This document shows, one piece after another, positions 25,064-31,603 of a DNA stretch of 31,603 nt (position 1 is the stretch's first letter; each line of letters begins with the position of its first letter). The stretch covers positions 1 through 31,603 of the forward strand of contig JBDRHL010000094.1 of assembly GCA_043816955.1 (NCBI GenBank), in the 5' to 3' direction. The stretch comes from JBDRHL01 sp043816955 (lineage in GTDB: Bacteria; Planctomycetota; Phycisphaerae; Sedimentisphaerales; CAYZTY01). A program made the translations under genes and the position numbers. Under the pieces are notes generated by a model, which was not told the origin of the DNA, did not search any database, and was given only the letters and a program-made list of their open reading frames with translations.

Positions 25064-26050
25064 TTGTGTATGACAAAATTTGATCTGGCATATGCGCGCA
25101 GAGTAATCGAAGGTGAAGCCGCTGCAGTGGGGTCTATGACTCCTGTGGTGGATTCTGAATTTGAACAGGCCGCGCGGATGATTTTTGACTGCTCCGGATC
25201 GATCATTGTAACCGGTATCGGCAAGGCCGGTATCATCGGGCAGAAGATAAGCGCGACTCTTGCCTCGACAGGAACACCGAGTCATTTTCTTCATCCTGCC
25301 GAAGCGGTGCACGGTGATCTTGGACGGGTTCAGAAAAAAGATGTCGTTATCGCTCTGAGCTACGGCGGTGAGACTGATGAAATTGTTCGACTGATAAATC
25401 TGGTCAAGCAATTGGAAGTGAAGTTGATAGCTATAACCGGCGAGCGGGAATCACGGCTGGCCCTGCACAGCGATGTTGTCCTTTGCATGGGGCAGATGTC
25501 TGAGACCTGCCCCTTGGGCGTGGCTCCGAGTGCGTCGACAACGTGCATGCTTGCAATTGGTGATGCCCTTGCGTTCACTGTTATGAAGGCTCGGAACTTC
25601 AGCGTAGAGGATTTTGCCAGATTTCATCCCGGCGGCTCACTGGGTTCACAATTGATAACGGTTGAACAATCGATGATGCTCAAAGAGCAGAGGGAACTCC
25701 CGCTGGCAGGAGCAAGCGAGACAATAAGACAGATGCTTGCAAAGAACCACTCACTGAAGCGTCACGGTGCTGTCATGGTTGTTGGAGATGACGGCAGGCT
25801 GGAGGGGATAATAACCGATGCGGATTTACGCCGTCTCTTCGCCAGAAACGGTGAAGCAGCGTTTGATAAAAAAGTAAACCATGTAATGACGCAGAACTGC
25901 AAAAAGATTAGGGCCGATGCCCTCGCTGCAGAGGCAATGGCGATATTTCACAAATACAGGATCGACGATCTGCCGGTGGTTGACAAGGACGGCAGGCCGG
26001 TGGGATTGATCGATGTGCAGGATGTTGTGGCGATAAAGGTTGTGGGATAG
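25064..26050 (+). CDS. kdsD: Arabinose-5-phosphate isomerase (KpsF/GutQ family)
   Basis: This 328-residue enzyme converts ribulose 5-phosphate to arabinose 5-phosphate, the first step of KDO synthesis for lipopolysaccharide. The SIS sugar-isomerase domain (~1-195) shows SIIVTGIGKAGIIGQKIS, TPSHFLHPAEAVHGDLG and ALSYGGETDEI, plus CPLGVAPSASTT. It is followed by FARFHPGGSLG and two CBS domains (~205-328) ending DDLPVVDKDGRPVGLIDVQD. Length is normal. The start is TTG at 25064 (GTGGAG seven bases before) or ATG at 25070; both lie just after the rng stop, so expression is coupled. kdsC follows 13 bases later; kdsA and kdsB are not in the window. Confidence 0.94.
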   Translation: MCMTKFDLAYARRVIEGEAAAVGSMTPVVDSEFEQAARMIFDCSGSIIVTGIGKAGIIGQKISATLASTGTPSHFLHPAEAVHGDLGRVQKKDVVIALSYGGETDEIVRLINLVKQLEVKLIAITGERESRLALHSDVVLCMGQMSETCPLGVAPSASTTCMLAIGDALAFTVMKARNFSVEDFARFHPGGSLGSQLITVEQSMMLKEQRELPLAGASETIRQMLAKNHSLKRHGAVMVVGDDGRLEGIITDADLRRLFARNGEAAFDKKVNHVMTQNCKKIRADALAAEAMAIFHKYRIDDLPVVDKDGRPVGLIDVQDVVAIKVVG

Positions 26051-26063
26051 GAGTTATTAGAAA

Positions 26064-26597
26064 TTGGCTAAGATAGGTCGGGATAAAGCGCATCTGGCGG
26101 CGATAGAACTGCTGGCAATGGACCTCGACGGGGTGTTGACTGACGGCAGTATAATAATCAATGCGGACGGCAGTGAAAGCAAGAAATTCAGTCTGCTCGA
26201 CGGTCATGGGATAAGGATGTGGCATCGGGCGACTCTGCAGACAGCGGTGATAAGCGGTCGCGAGACGAGTGCGACGAAGGTGCGGACAGAACAATTACAG
26301 ATCGGGTATGTTTTTCAGAATTGCCACCAGAAACTGGATGCTTTTGAAAAGCTTGTCGAACAAAGCGGTATCAGTGCGGAGAAGATTGCGTACATGGGTG
26401 ACGATTTGCTGGATTTGCCGATTCTTCGACGTGTCGGATTTGCGGTAGCGGTCGCTGATGCGGTGGATGAAGTCAAAGAACAGGCGGATTATATTACCAG
26501 GCGAAAGGGCGGCTGCGGAGCTGTGCGCGAAGTGGTGGAATATTTATTAAAGCAAAGCGGCAGGTGGGCTGAGCTGATGGAGCGTTATCTTGTCTGA
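26064..26597 (+). CDS. kdsC: KDO-8-phosphate phosphatase (HAD superfamily)
   Basis: This 177-residue phosphatase removes phosphate from KDO-8-phosphate, the third step of KDO synthesis. HAD motifs are MDLDGVLTDG (motif I, nucleophile Asp), VISGRET (motif II Ser), NCHQKLDAFEKL with the motif III Lys, and YMGDDLLDLPILRRVG (motif IV Asp pair). KdsC-type landmarks are SLLDGHGIRM and ITRRKGGCGAVREV. There is no cap domain, as usual for the tetrameric C0 HAD class. The start is a TTG with GGAG ten bases upstream. It lies between kdsD and the LptC/LptA-like gene (18 bases), fitting a KDO/LPS operon. Confidence 0.94.
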   Translation: MAKIGRDKAHLAAIELLAMDLDGVLTDGSIIINADGSESKKFSLLDGHGIRMWHRATLQTAVISGRETSATKVRTEQLQIGYVFQNCHQKLDAFEKLVEQSGISAEKIAYMGDDLLDLPILRRVGFAVAVADAVDEVKEQADYITRRKGGCGAVREVVEYLLKQSGRWAELMERYLV

Positions 26598-26615
26598 GAA
26601 AGCACAGGTGGTAGT

Positions 26616-29513
26616 ATGCTGATGGGGTCGAGAAGAGTCCGGATATTCATAATTACCTTCGGCGCGATTGCGCTGATTTACCTTGTGTACACGTTTGTCT
26701 TTTCGACACCGAGCATTCAGATAGACAGGGATTTCGGCAGCTTTGGCACCGAGGCCAATATTCCTGACTTTGACCGTGAACTGGGGCAGATGGGCGCAGC
26801 AAGGGTCGGCGACGTGACCACAGCGAGATTCACTCGCGCCGACAGGGAGTTCGGGTTCGAAAAACTGCTTCATGAAAGCGGTGATGAGTGGGATCTGGAA
26901 AAACCTTTCATGAAGGTATTCAGGCCGAGCTTTGAGTATGATATTTCATCGGACAGCGGAACAGTCAGGGTTGAAACGATAGCCGGCCAGCCCAGTCCTA
27001 CAGATGCCGAATTGCGAGGCAACGTGGAAATCCACATCCGACCCAAAAGCGGCAGGGGTATGAACAGTATTATCTACATGGACGATGTGATTTATACCGA
27101 CGACAAGAGCGAGTTTTCCACGGCAGGACCGATTCGTTTCGTGTCAAAAGATGCGACAATGATTGGTATCGGGATGAAGATGATTTACAACGAACAGTTG
27201 GGACGGCTGGAATATTTGCGAATCGTTGATCTTGAATATCTGTACCTCAGGACAGGTAAAAAAAGTCCTTATGGTTCACAGATTGCCGATAAACCCGGCG
27301 GATCGGAGCAGGCAGCTTCGCCGGAAACCGGTTCAGATAACAATCTGAGTAGTACAGGAGAAATATCGGTCGGTGAGGATGCTAAAATAGGAATCACGGG
27401 GGATAAGCAGGCAGAGGAGCAGCATTACAGGTGCACATTCAGGGGCAATGTGGTGATTCAGTACGGTGATCAAACAGTATATGCTGAAGAGGTGGTGCTT
27501 AATAATCTGCTGTGGTCGGAATCGCAGGAAGATACCGGCCAAGAAGCGGCAGGTGCGCCGGAAACGGTGCCGCAACATAGTGAGCCTGTGGAACAAAGCA
27601 GTAAAGCAGAGCCGGAGGAGACGCCTGTTGCGATGACGGCAGGCGATGAGGAATCGTCATCCAGGGTACCCGGAGAATATGTTGACGTTGTTGTTACCTG
27701 TGAAGACGGTATTACCGTAGAACCGACAAAAACAGTGGTCCAGCTAGGCGGCGATGTCGCTTTTGGGGGAGAAAGGGTCATAGAATTTGCAGGGGGACCT
27801 GTACGTGTCAAGGCTGCTAAGCGAGAGATTGGGGATGGGGGCAGCTTTATTAATCGAAAAATGGCTTCCCGGAAGACATCTCGGCGATATGACTCAGGCA
27901 GCAGAACAAGCTCAACGACGATAGCCCGGTGCGAGTATCTGAAATATAACCTTGATTCGAAAGTTCTGGAGCTTTGGCCCGGACGAAGTGAGCCGTTCGT
28001 CTCTCTGCGCAGTGCCGACAGGGATGGCAGGCTTCGCACTAGCCGGTCGGTCAGGTGGGACCAGGGAAAGAACATCGCTGTTATCAACGGGCCTGGAAAG
28101 CTGTTTGTGGAGTCTCAGTCAGGTTTACCCGGCAACAGCAGCGGCGCGACAATGAATTTCAACAGTGTGATGAAGGTATATTTTGCCGAGCCAAAGACAG
28201 CGAATCTGCTGATGGTGTCTCCGGCGATTAAGTATATCGATCTGCTGGGAGGACTGGAAGCAACGATGCAGGAGGGGACATCGCGGGTTGCAGCCGAGTC
28301 CGGCAAATTCATATTTGATGATGTACAGGATATATCAAAGGCCGAACTTGCGGGCAATGTGGTTTTCACATCGGCTAGAGGTGGACTGACTTCGGATAAG
28401 GCAGACATCGTTTTCGCAAAGGATACGTCGCGCGGTGTCTACGCCAAAACGGTTTATGCCTATGATGATGTAGCTATCAACCCGGCAAATTTAGAAACAC
28501 AATCAGGCAATAGGAATATATTTCACGCAAAGCGCATCGATTATGACGTTCTCAGCGGGGATGCTCTTGCATCCGGCCCGGTCGAATATGAGTTTTATAT
28601 AAGCAAGCAGGAACCGGAGCAGGAGAAAGTATCATTTGTGCCTGCGACGGTTACCGCCGAGAAATGGGCGCGGTATTATGACAAAGCCAAAAAGGTTGTC
28701 TTTGCCGGCAATGTTGTCGGCAGAATGACCGAAGACAAGCTTCAGTTTGTGCAGAAGGACGAGTTTCACGGTGAGAATCTGATAATCCATCTTGCAGACA
28801 ATGAGTCGGTTACAGGAGCTGCGGATGCTTCCGGGCCGGGTAAGGACGTTGAGGAGGTCGTAGTTACTGGCGGAGTTGTCAGGCTGAACTCAGTTAAAAC
28901 AGCCGGCGAGACAATGATCTCCGGTATAGAATTAAAGTGCTTTGAAATCGACTATGACGTTCGCGGGGAACTTATCAAAGCGACCGGGCCGGGTAAAATA
29001 GCGATAGATAACAGCAAGTTTCCGCAGAGCAAGCGCGACAAAAATAAGGGACTGACTTTGCGCAGGCCCTGTTACGCGCTAATTGAAGATTTTGAAACAC
29101 TTCAGTGGCTGATAAAACAGCGGCGCATCATTGCAGAGGGTCAGCCAAAGGGAATTCACATCGGCTATCTTCCAATCGTCAGGGGCAAATATGGAGAAGC
29201 GATCAAAATCGAAGCGGGGCGGGTAGTAGCGGATTTCATTACTATATCAAACGGACGGGAAGAGCTTAAGAGCCTGCTTACGACAAACGGCATATATTAT
29301 AAGGAGGGTCGTAAGCGCGAATTTATGGGCAGCGATTTGTTGTATGATGGCGGCAAATCGAGGATAACAGTCAAAGGCAGTCCGGCTCAGCCGTGCATGA
29401 TGAATGGCGTTGAAGTGGAGAATATTCTCTATGATCTGGATACGGGCCGCACAAGCTTTGATATTGCCGGCATCGGTGCATTGGAGGCGATGCAGGAAGA
29501 TATTGACAGGTGA
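26616..29513 (+). CDS. Very large LptC/LptA (OstA-like) membrane-anchored protein
   Basis: This 965-residue protein has one N-terminal membrane helix (~8-29) and a long periplasmic part. The first section (~85-230) resembles LptC: FRPSFEYDISSDSGTVRVE, DAELRGNVEIHI, and IYMDDVIYTDDKSEFSTAG. Later come several OstA/LptA-like strand repeats recognisable by a Gly-Asn-Val core: RGNVVIQYGDQTVYAEEVVL (~275), LAGNVVFTSARGGLTSDKADIVF (split: LAGNVVFTS then LTSDKADIVF, ~577) and FAGNVVGRM (~695). A related GGDVAFGG lies at ~377. Ser/Glu/Pro-rich linkers (~220-265 and ~305-350) separate parts. LptC (about 190 residues) and LptA (about 180) bridge LPS across the periplasm; this one seems to combine and extend both. 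The ATG follows AGGTGG, and kdsC is 18 bases upstream. Repeat assignment is by eye. Confidence 0.82.
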   Translation: MLMGSRRVRIFIITFGAIALIYLVYTFVFSTPSIQIDRDFGSFGTEANIPDFDRELGQMGAARVGDVTTARFTRADREFGFEKLLHESGDEWDLEKPFMKVFRPSFEYDISSDSGTVRVETIAGQPSPTDAELRGNVEIHIRPKSGRGMNSIIYMDDVIYTDDKSEFSTAGPIRFVSKDATMIGIGMKMIYNEQLGRLEYLRIVDLEYLYLRTGKKSPYGSQIADKPGGSEQAASPETGSDNNLSSTGEISVGEDAKIGITGDKQAEEQHYRCTFRGNVVIQYGDQTVYAEEVVLNNLLWSESQEDTGQEAAGAPETVPQHSEPVEQSSKAEPEETPVAMTAGDEESSSRVPGEYVDVVVTCEDGITVEPTKTVVQLGGDVAFGGERVIEFAGGPVRVKAAKREIGDGGSFINRKMASRKTSRRYDSGSRTSSTTIARCEYLKYNLDSKVLELWPGRSEPFVSLRSADRDGRLRTSRSVRWDQGKNIAVINGPGKLFVESQSGLPGNSSGATMNFNSVMKVYFAEPKTANLLMVSPAIKYIDLLGGLEATMQEGTSRVAAESGKFIFDDVQDISKAELAGNVVFTSARGGLTSDKADIVFAKDTSRGVYAKTVYAYDDVAINPANLETQSGNRNIFHAKRIDYDVLSGDALASGPVEYEFYISKQEPEQEKVSFVPATVTAEKWARYYDKAKKVVFAGNVVGRMTEDKLQFVQKDEFHGENLIIHLADNESVTGAADASGPGKDVEEVVVTGGVVRLNSVKTAGETMISGIELKCFEIDYDVRGELIKATGPGKIAIDNSKFPQSKRDKNKGLTLRRPCYALIEDFETLQWLIKQRRIIAEGQPKGIHIGYLPIVRGKYGEAIKIEAGRVVADFITISNGREELKSLLTTNGIYYKEGRKREFMGSDLLYDGGKSRITVKGSPAQPCMMNGVEVENILYDLDTGRTSFDIAGIGALEAMQEDIDR

Positions 29514-29598
29514 TTTTTTTTGCTGGGGGAGTTGTGCAGATTTAGTGCAGGTATTCGATAAGGTCGCGTAGTCTCATCCATTATTTGAGGTTGGCTTA

Positions 29599-30489
29599 AT
29601 GACGGATTTGCCGTTCGAGTCTGCCTGTTTCAGGGAAGCGGTACAGCGGATGTGGGAGCGTATGAGCCCCTGTATCATGTGCCCGCGGCGCTGCATGGTT
29701 GACCGCCTTGCAGGCCGGGTCGGGTACTGCGGCATTGGTGCTGTGGCGAGAATCAGTTCGGCCGGTCCTCATTTTGGCGAAGAATCTGTTTTGGTGGGGT
29801 CCGGCGGTTCAGGCACGATATTCTTCGCAGGATGCAATCTCAGGTGTATTTTTTGTCAGAATTTCGATATCAGCCATCATTTACATGGGCAGGAAATGTC
29901 AGTTGGCGATCTCGCAGCTTGTATGCTCGATCTGCAGAGGACAGGATGCAGCAATATCAATGTTGTTACGCCAAGCCACGTCGCCGCTCCTATAATTACA
30001 GGGATAGAGTCAGCCAGGCACAGCGGGCTGAAACTGCCGATAGTATATAACTGCGGCGGTTACGAGTCGATTGAAACCCTGAAGCTGCTTGAAGGTTACG
30101 TAGATATTTACATGCCTGACATGAAGTATAGTAATAACACATCTGCAGAAAAGTTGTCGGGGGCTATTGATTACTGGGACGTAAACAGGGCAGCAGTTAA
30201 GGAAATGCATCGTCAGGTCGGAGATTTGATGGTGGAAAACGGCATTGCACGACGGGGGCTGCTTGTCAGGCATTTGGTTCTGCCGAATCGGTTGGCAGGG
30301 AGTTTTGAAATCATCGATTTTCTGTCAGAGAAGGTTTCAAAAGAGACAGCAATAAATGTGATGAATCAATACAGGCCGTGTTTCAAGGCCGATTCTTATG
30401 CCGAGTGTAACAGACGTCCTGCAGCACATGAGGTTGACGAAGTGCGCAGCTACGCAGTAAAGAAAGGCCTGAATGTTTTGTCGGGATAA
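29599..30489 (+). CDS. Radical SAM protein, pyruvate formate-lyase-activating-enzyme-like
   Basis: This 296-residue enzyme has the radical SAM cluster motif CNLRCIFCQN (Cys at ~78, 82, 85), which holds a 4Fe-4S cluster that cleaves S-adenosylmethionine. Upstream is a second Cys group, CIMCPRRCMVDRLAGRVGYC (~22-41), common in the PflA-related branch that accompanies AmmeMemoRadiSam genes. Other landmarks are GSGTIFFAGC, NVVTPSHVAAPI, PIVYNCGGYES, and VDIYMPDMKYSN. No pyruvate formate-lyase or glycyl-radical enzyme is nearby, so the substrate is unknown. The ATG has GAGGT upstream. The preceding 85 bases contain a run of eight Ts right after the previous stop but no stable stem. It is 21 bases from the deacetylase gene, so both may be co-transcribed. 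Confidence 0.9.
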   Translation: MTDLPFESACFREAVQRMWERMSPCIMCPRRCMVDRLAGRVGYCGIGAVARISSAGPHFGEESVLVGSGGSGTIFFAGCNLRCIFCQNFDISHHLHGQEMSVGDLAACMLDLQRTGCSNINVVTPSHVAAPIITGIESARHSGLKLPIVYNCGGYESIETLKLLEGYVDIYMPDMKYSNNTSAEKLSGAIDYWDVNRAAVKEMHRQVGDLMVENGIARRGLLVRHLVLPNRLAGSFEIIDFLSEKVSKETAINVMNQYRPCFKADSYAECNRRPAAHEVDEVRSYAVKKGLNVLSG

Positions 30490-30510
30490 GAGATATGGCA
30501 GGATGCAGGC

Positions 30511-31401
30511 GTGAAGGTGGTTTATTCAAGGCGTTATGAGATCAAATTCGATCATGTCTGGCCGGTGCAGAAATATCCCGCTGTGCTGCGAAATGCGCTG
30601 AAAGAAAAGCTGATTGACCCGGAAGATGTGGAATATGTTGAAGCTGCTGCGCAAGAGGATATAGCCCTGGTTCACAGCGCAGAGTACCTGGGAAAAATCA
30701 AGCAGCGGTCTTTGTCAAGCCGGGAAGTTGCAAGGCTTGAAATTCCCGTTACCGACGAATCCGTCGGCTTGTACTGGGCTTTTGCTGCCGGAACGATCCA
30801 GGCCTGTAGAAGGGCGTATGAGCAGGGCGTGTGTGTTCACATCGGCGGAGGTATGCATCATGCGTTTACAGATTATGGTTCCGGATTCTGCATGTTCAAC
30901 GATGTTGCGATCGGCGTGCGAAAAATGCAGCATGACGGTATTGTCAAACGGGTAATGGTTATTGATTGTGACGTGCATCAGGGAGATGGCACAGCGAAAA
31001 TATTCCAGGCTGATGATTCAGTCTTTACATTTTCTATTCATCAACGGGATAATTTCCCTTATATAAAGCAAAACAGTAACCTGGATGTTGAACTTAGCGA
31101 CAGGACCGGCGATGATGAATACCTTAAGCGACTGAAGGAGCATTTACCCTCTGTTATGACTTCATTCAGGCCCCAGCTTGTGGTTTATGTTGCAGGTGCG
31201 GATGTTTACAGGCGCGATTTATTGGGAGGACTGGGCTTGAGTATAAGCGGCATCGAAAAACGGGATGAGTTTGTAATAAACCTGGCTCAGCAGAACAAAG
31301 TGCCGGTCGCTGTTACGCTTGCAGGCGGCTACGCCGCCGACTGGACCGATACTGTAAGAATCCATGTCAATACAATTCGGGTTTGCATAAGATACTGCTG
31401 A
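30511..31401 (+). CDS. Histone deacetylase-family (class IV/HDAC11-like) zinc amidohydrolase
   Basis: This 296-residue protein carries the arginase/deacetylase fold. Active-site parts are GGGMHHAFTDYGSGFCMFND with the paired His (catalytic), VIDCDVHQGDGT with the zinc Asp and His, and AGADVYRRDLLGGL with the third zinc-site Asp. The transition-state Tyr is in LAGGYA. The opening segment (FDHVWPVQKYPAVLRNALKE) is like bacterial relatives of HDAC11. Substrates of such bacterial enzymes are acetyl- or acyl-lysines, acetylpolyamines or fatty-acylated amines; the sequence does not decide between them. The start is a GTG. The chain ends RIHVNTIRVCIRYC, close to the usual family end, though the last residues may be altered because a repeat-like segment begins right after the TGA. 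Confidence 0.9.
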   Translation: MKVVYSRRYEIKFDHVWPVQKYPAVLRNALKEKLIDPEDVEYVEAAAQEDIALVHSAEYLGKIKQRSLSSREVARLEIPVTDESVGLYWAFAAGTIQACRRAYEQGVCVHIGGGMHHAFTDYGSGFCMFNDVAIGVRKMQHDGIVKRVMVIDCDVHQGDGTAKIFQADDSVFTFSIHQRDNFPYIKQNSNLDVELSDRTGDDEYLKRLKEHLPSVMTSFRPQLVVYVAGADVYRRDLLGGLGLSISGIEKRDEFVINLAQQNKVPVAVTLAGGYAADWTDTVRIHVNTIRVCIRYC

Positions 31402-31403
31402 CT

Positions 31404-31460
31404 CCAACCCCGTCATTACCAAGGCCGCCCCAGCGACCCGTAGCAATCTCCTCTACTCTT
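31404..31460. repeat. Degenerate palindromic interspersed-repeat-like segment
   Basis: The stretch includes CCCCGTCATTACCAAGG (31408-31424) and GACCCGTAGCAATCTCCTC (31435-31453). The pair of cores GTCATT...GCAATCTC, separated by GC-rich bases, resembles a widespread short repeat in many bacterial genomes whose usual form is close to CCCCGTCATTGCGAG and GGCAATCTC. The match is from memory of that pattern; only one copy lies in the window, so repetition cannot be shown here. Confidence 0.4.
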
Positions 31461-31484
31461 TCCCCCCAAAAGTTAGATAATATG

Positions 31485-31561
31485 TAGGTCATCCGTCAAA
31501 CGGTTATAATTTGTGAAATCCAAATAACGCAAATATTAACCTTATTTGAAAGGATGACCTA
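31485..31561. repeat. 10-base perfect inverted repeat around the edge gene's promoter
   Basis: TAGGTCATCC (31485-31494) and GGATGACCTA (31552-31561) are exact reverse complements, 57 bases apart. The right arm overlaps the ATG of the following gene. A perfect TATAAT (31505-31510) lies between them. The arms could be an operator for self-repression, a looped leader hiding the ribosome site, or part of a mobile element's end. Confidence 0.6.
31505..31510 (+). promoter_or_regulatory. -10 element of the promoter for the gene at the right edge
   Basis: A perfect TATAAT lies 50 bases before the ATG at 31561. No good -35 is seen at the usual distance. AAAGGA (31549-31554) gives a ribosome site six bases before the ATG. 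Confidence 0.4.
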
Positions 31562-31603
31562 TGAAAACAAGATTATCAAAAAAACAGAAATGGTTCAACA
31601 CAA
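31561..31603 (+). CDS. Start of a truncated gene at the window edge, possibly a transposase
   Basis: An ATG at 31561, preceded by AAAGGA and a TATAAT, opens a frame that runs off the window after 14 codons (MKTRLSKKQKWFNT). The basic, Lys-rich start and the change to very AT-rich sequence compared with neighbours would suit a transposase of an insertion sequence, but 14 residues cannot identify a family. This is inference from setting. Confidence 0.45.
   Translation, partial: MKTRLSKKQKWFNT

Noticed and set aside
27470..28087. 205-codon minus-strand open frame inside the LptC/LptA-like gene
   Set aside because: Low-complexity Ser/Arg-rich translation typical of an antisense shadow, no ribosome site, and the plus-strand gene is continuous through it.
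29514..29598. T-run after the LptC/LptA-like gene as a terminator
   Set aside because: Eight Ts follow the stop codon but no stable stem precedes them.
1..31603. CRISPR arrays, tandem repeats, prophage or tRNA/rRNA genes
   Set aside because: None seen on reading the window; spacing between genes is too small for arrays or rRNA.

Overview
The window looks like a chromosomal piece of a Gram-negative-type (diderm) bacterium, most likely a planctomycete of the Phycisphaerae/Sedimentisphaerales kind. This is an inference from gene content: SecD and SecF fused in one 1220-residue chain, a TPR protein ending in two RNA polymerase alpha-CTD modules, KDO (lipopolysaccharide core) genes beside a very large LptC/LptA-like protein, a SpoIID-type protein in a non-Firmicute setting, and frequent TTG/GTG starts. 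No rRNA, tRNA, CRISPR array or prophage was seen. Gene density is high and most of the window is ordinary core genome; only the last ~200 bases look mobile.

Layout. (1) 1-225: the probable tail of an upstream gene, a strong hairpin terminator and a promoter. (2) 226-939: an unrecognised protein. (3) 1071-7727: a self-contained tripartite efflux operon (TetR-family repressor, outer-membrane factor lipoprotein, membrane-fusion protein, RND permease) with a near-ideal sigma70 promoter overlapped by an inverted repeat. (4) 7873-8622: 6-phosphogluconolactonase. (5) 8634-17084, minus strand, transcribed right to left: TPR/alpha-CTD protein, SpoIID-like protein, tgt, yajC, secDF, LysM protein. The tgt-yajC-secDF order is the classic one. 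(6) 17217-17630, minus: hisI. (7) 17795-22782, plus: flippase-like membrane protein, DUF502 protein, then hpf, ptsN, HPr, enzyme I. (8) 22879-29513, plus: DUF2344 protein, RNase G, KdsD, KdsC and the LptC/LptA-like protein, closely packed. (9) 29599-31401: a PflA-type radical SAM protein and a class IV-like histone deacetylase family enzyme. (10) 31402-31603: a degenerate palindromic-repeat-like segment and the promoter plus first codons of a gene at the edge, flanked by a perfect 10-base inverted repeat.

How they work together. Region 3 exports small molecules across both membranes under its own repressor. Region 5 couples queuosine tRNA modification to protein export and envelope assembly. 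Region 7 holds the soluble parts of a phosphotransferase relay (enzyme I, HPr, IIA-Ntr) with no sugar permease, next to a ribosome-hibernation factor, which suggests a regulatory rather than sugar-uptake role. Region 8 joins RNA processing to KDO synthesis and LPS transport. The items most worth a second look are the TPR/alpha-CTD fusion, the large helical insertion in SecD, the giant LptC/LptA-like protein, the apparent ATT start of the DUF2344 gene, and the mobile-looking right edge.
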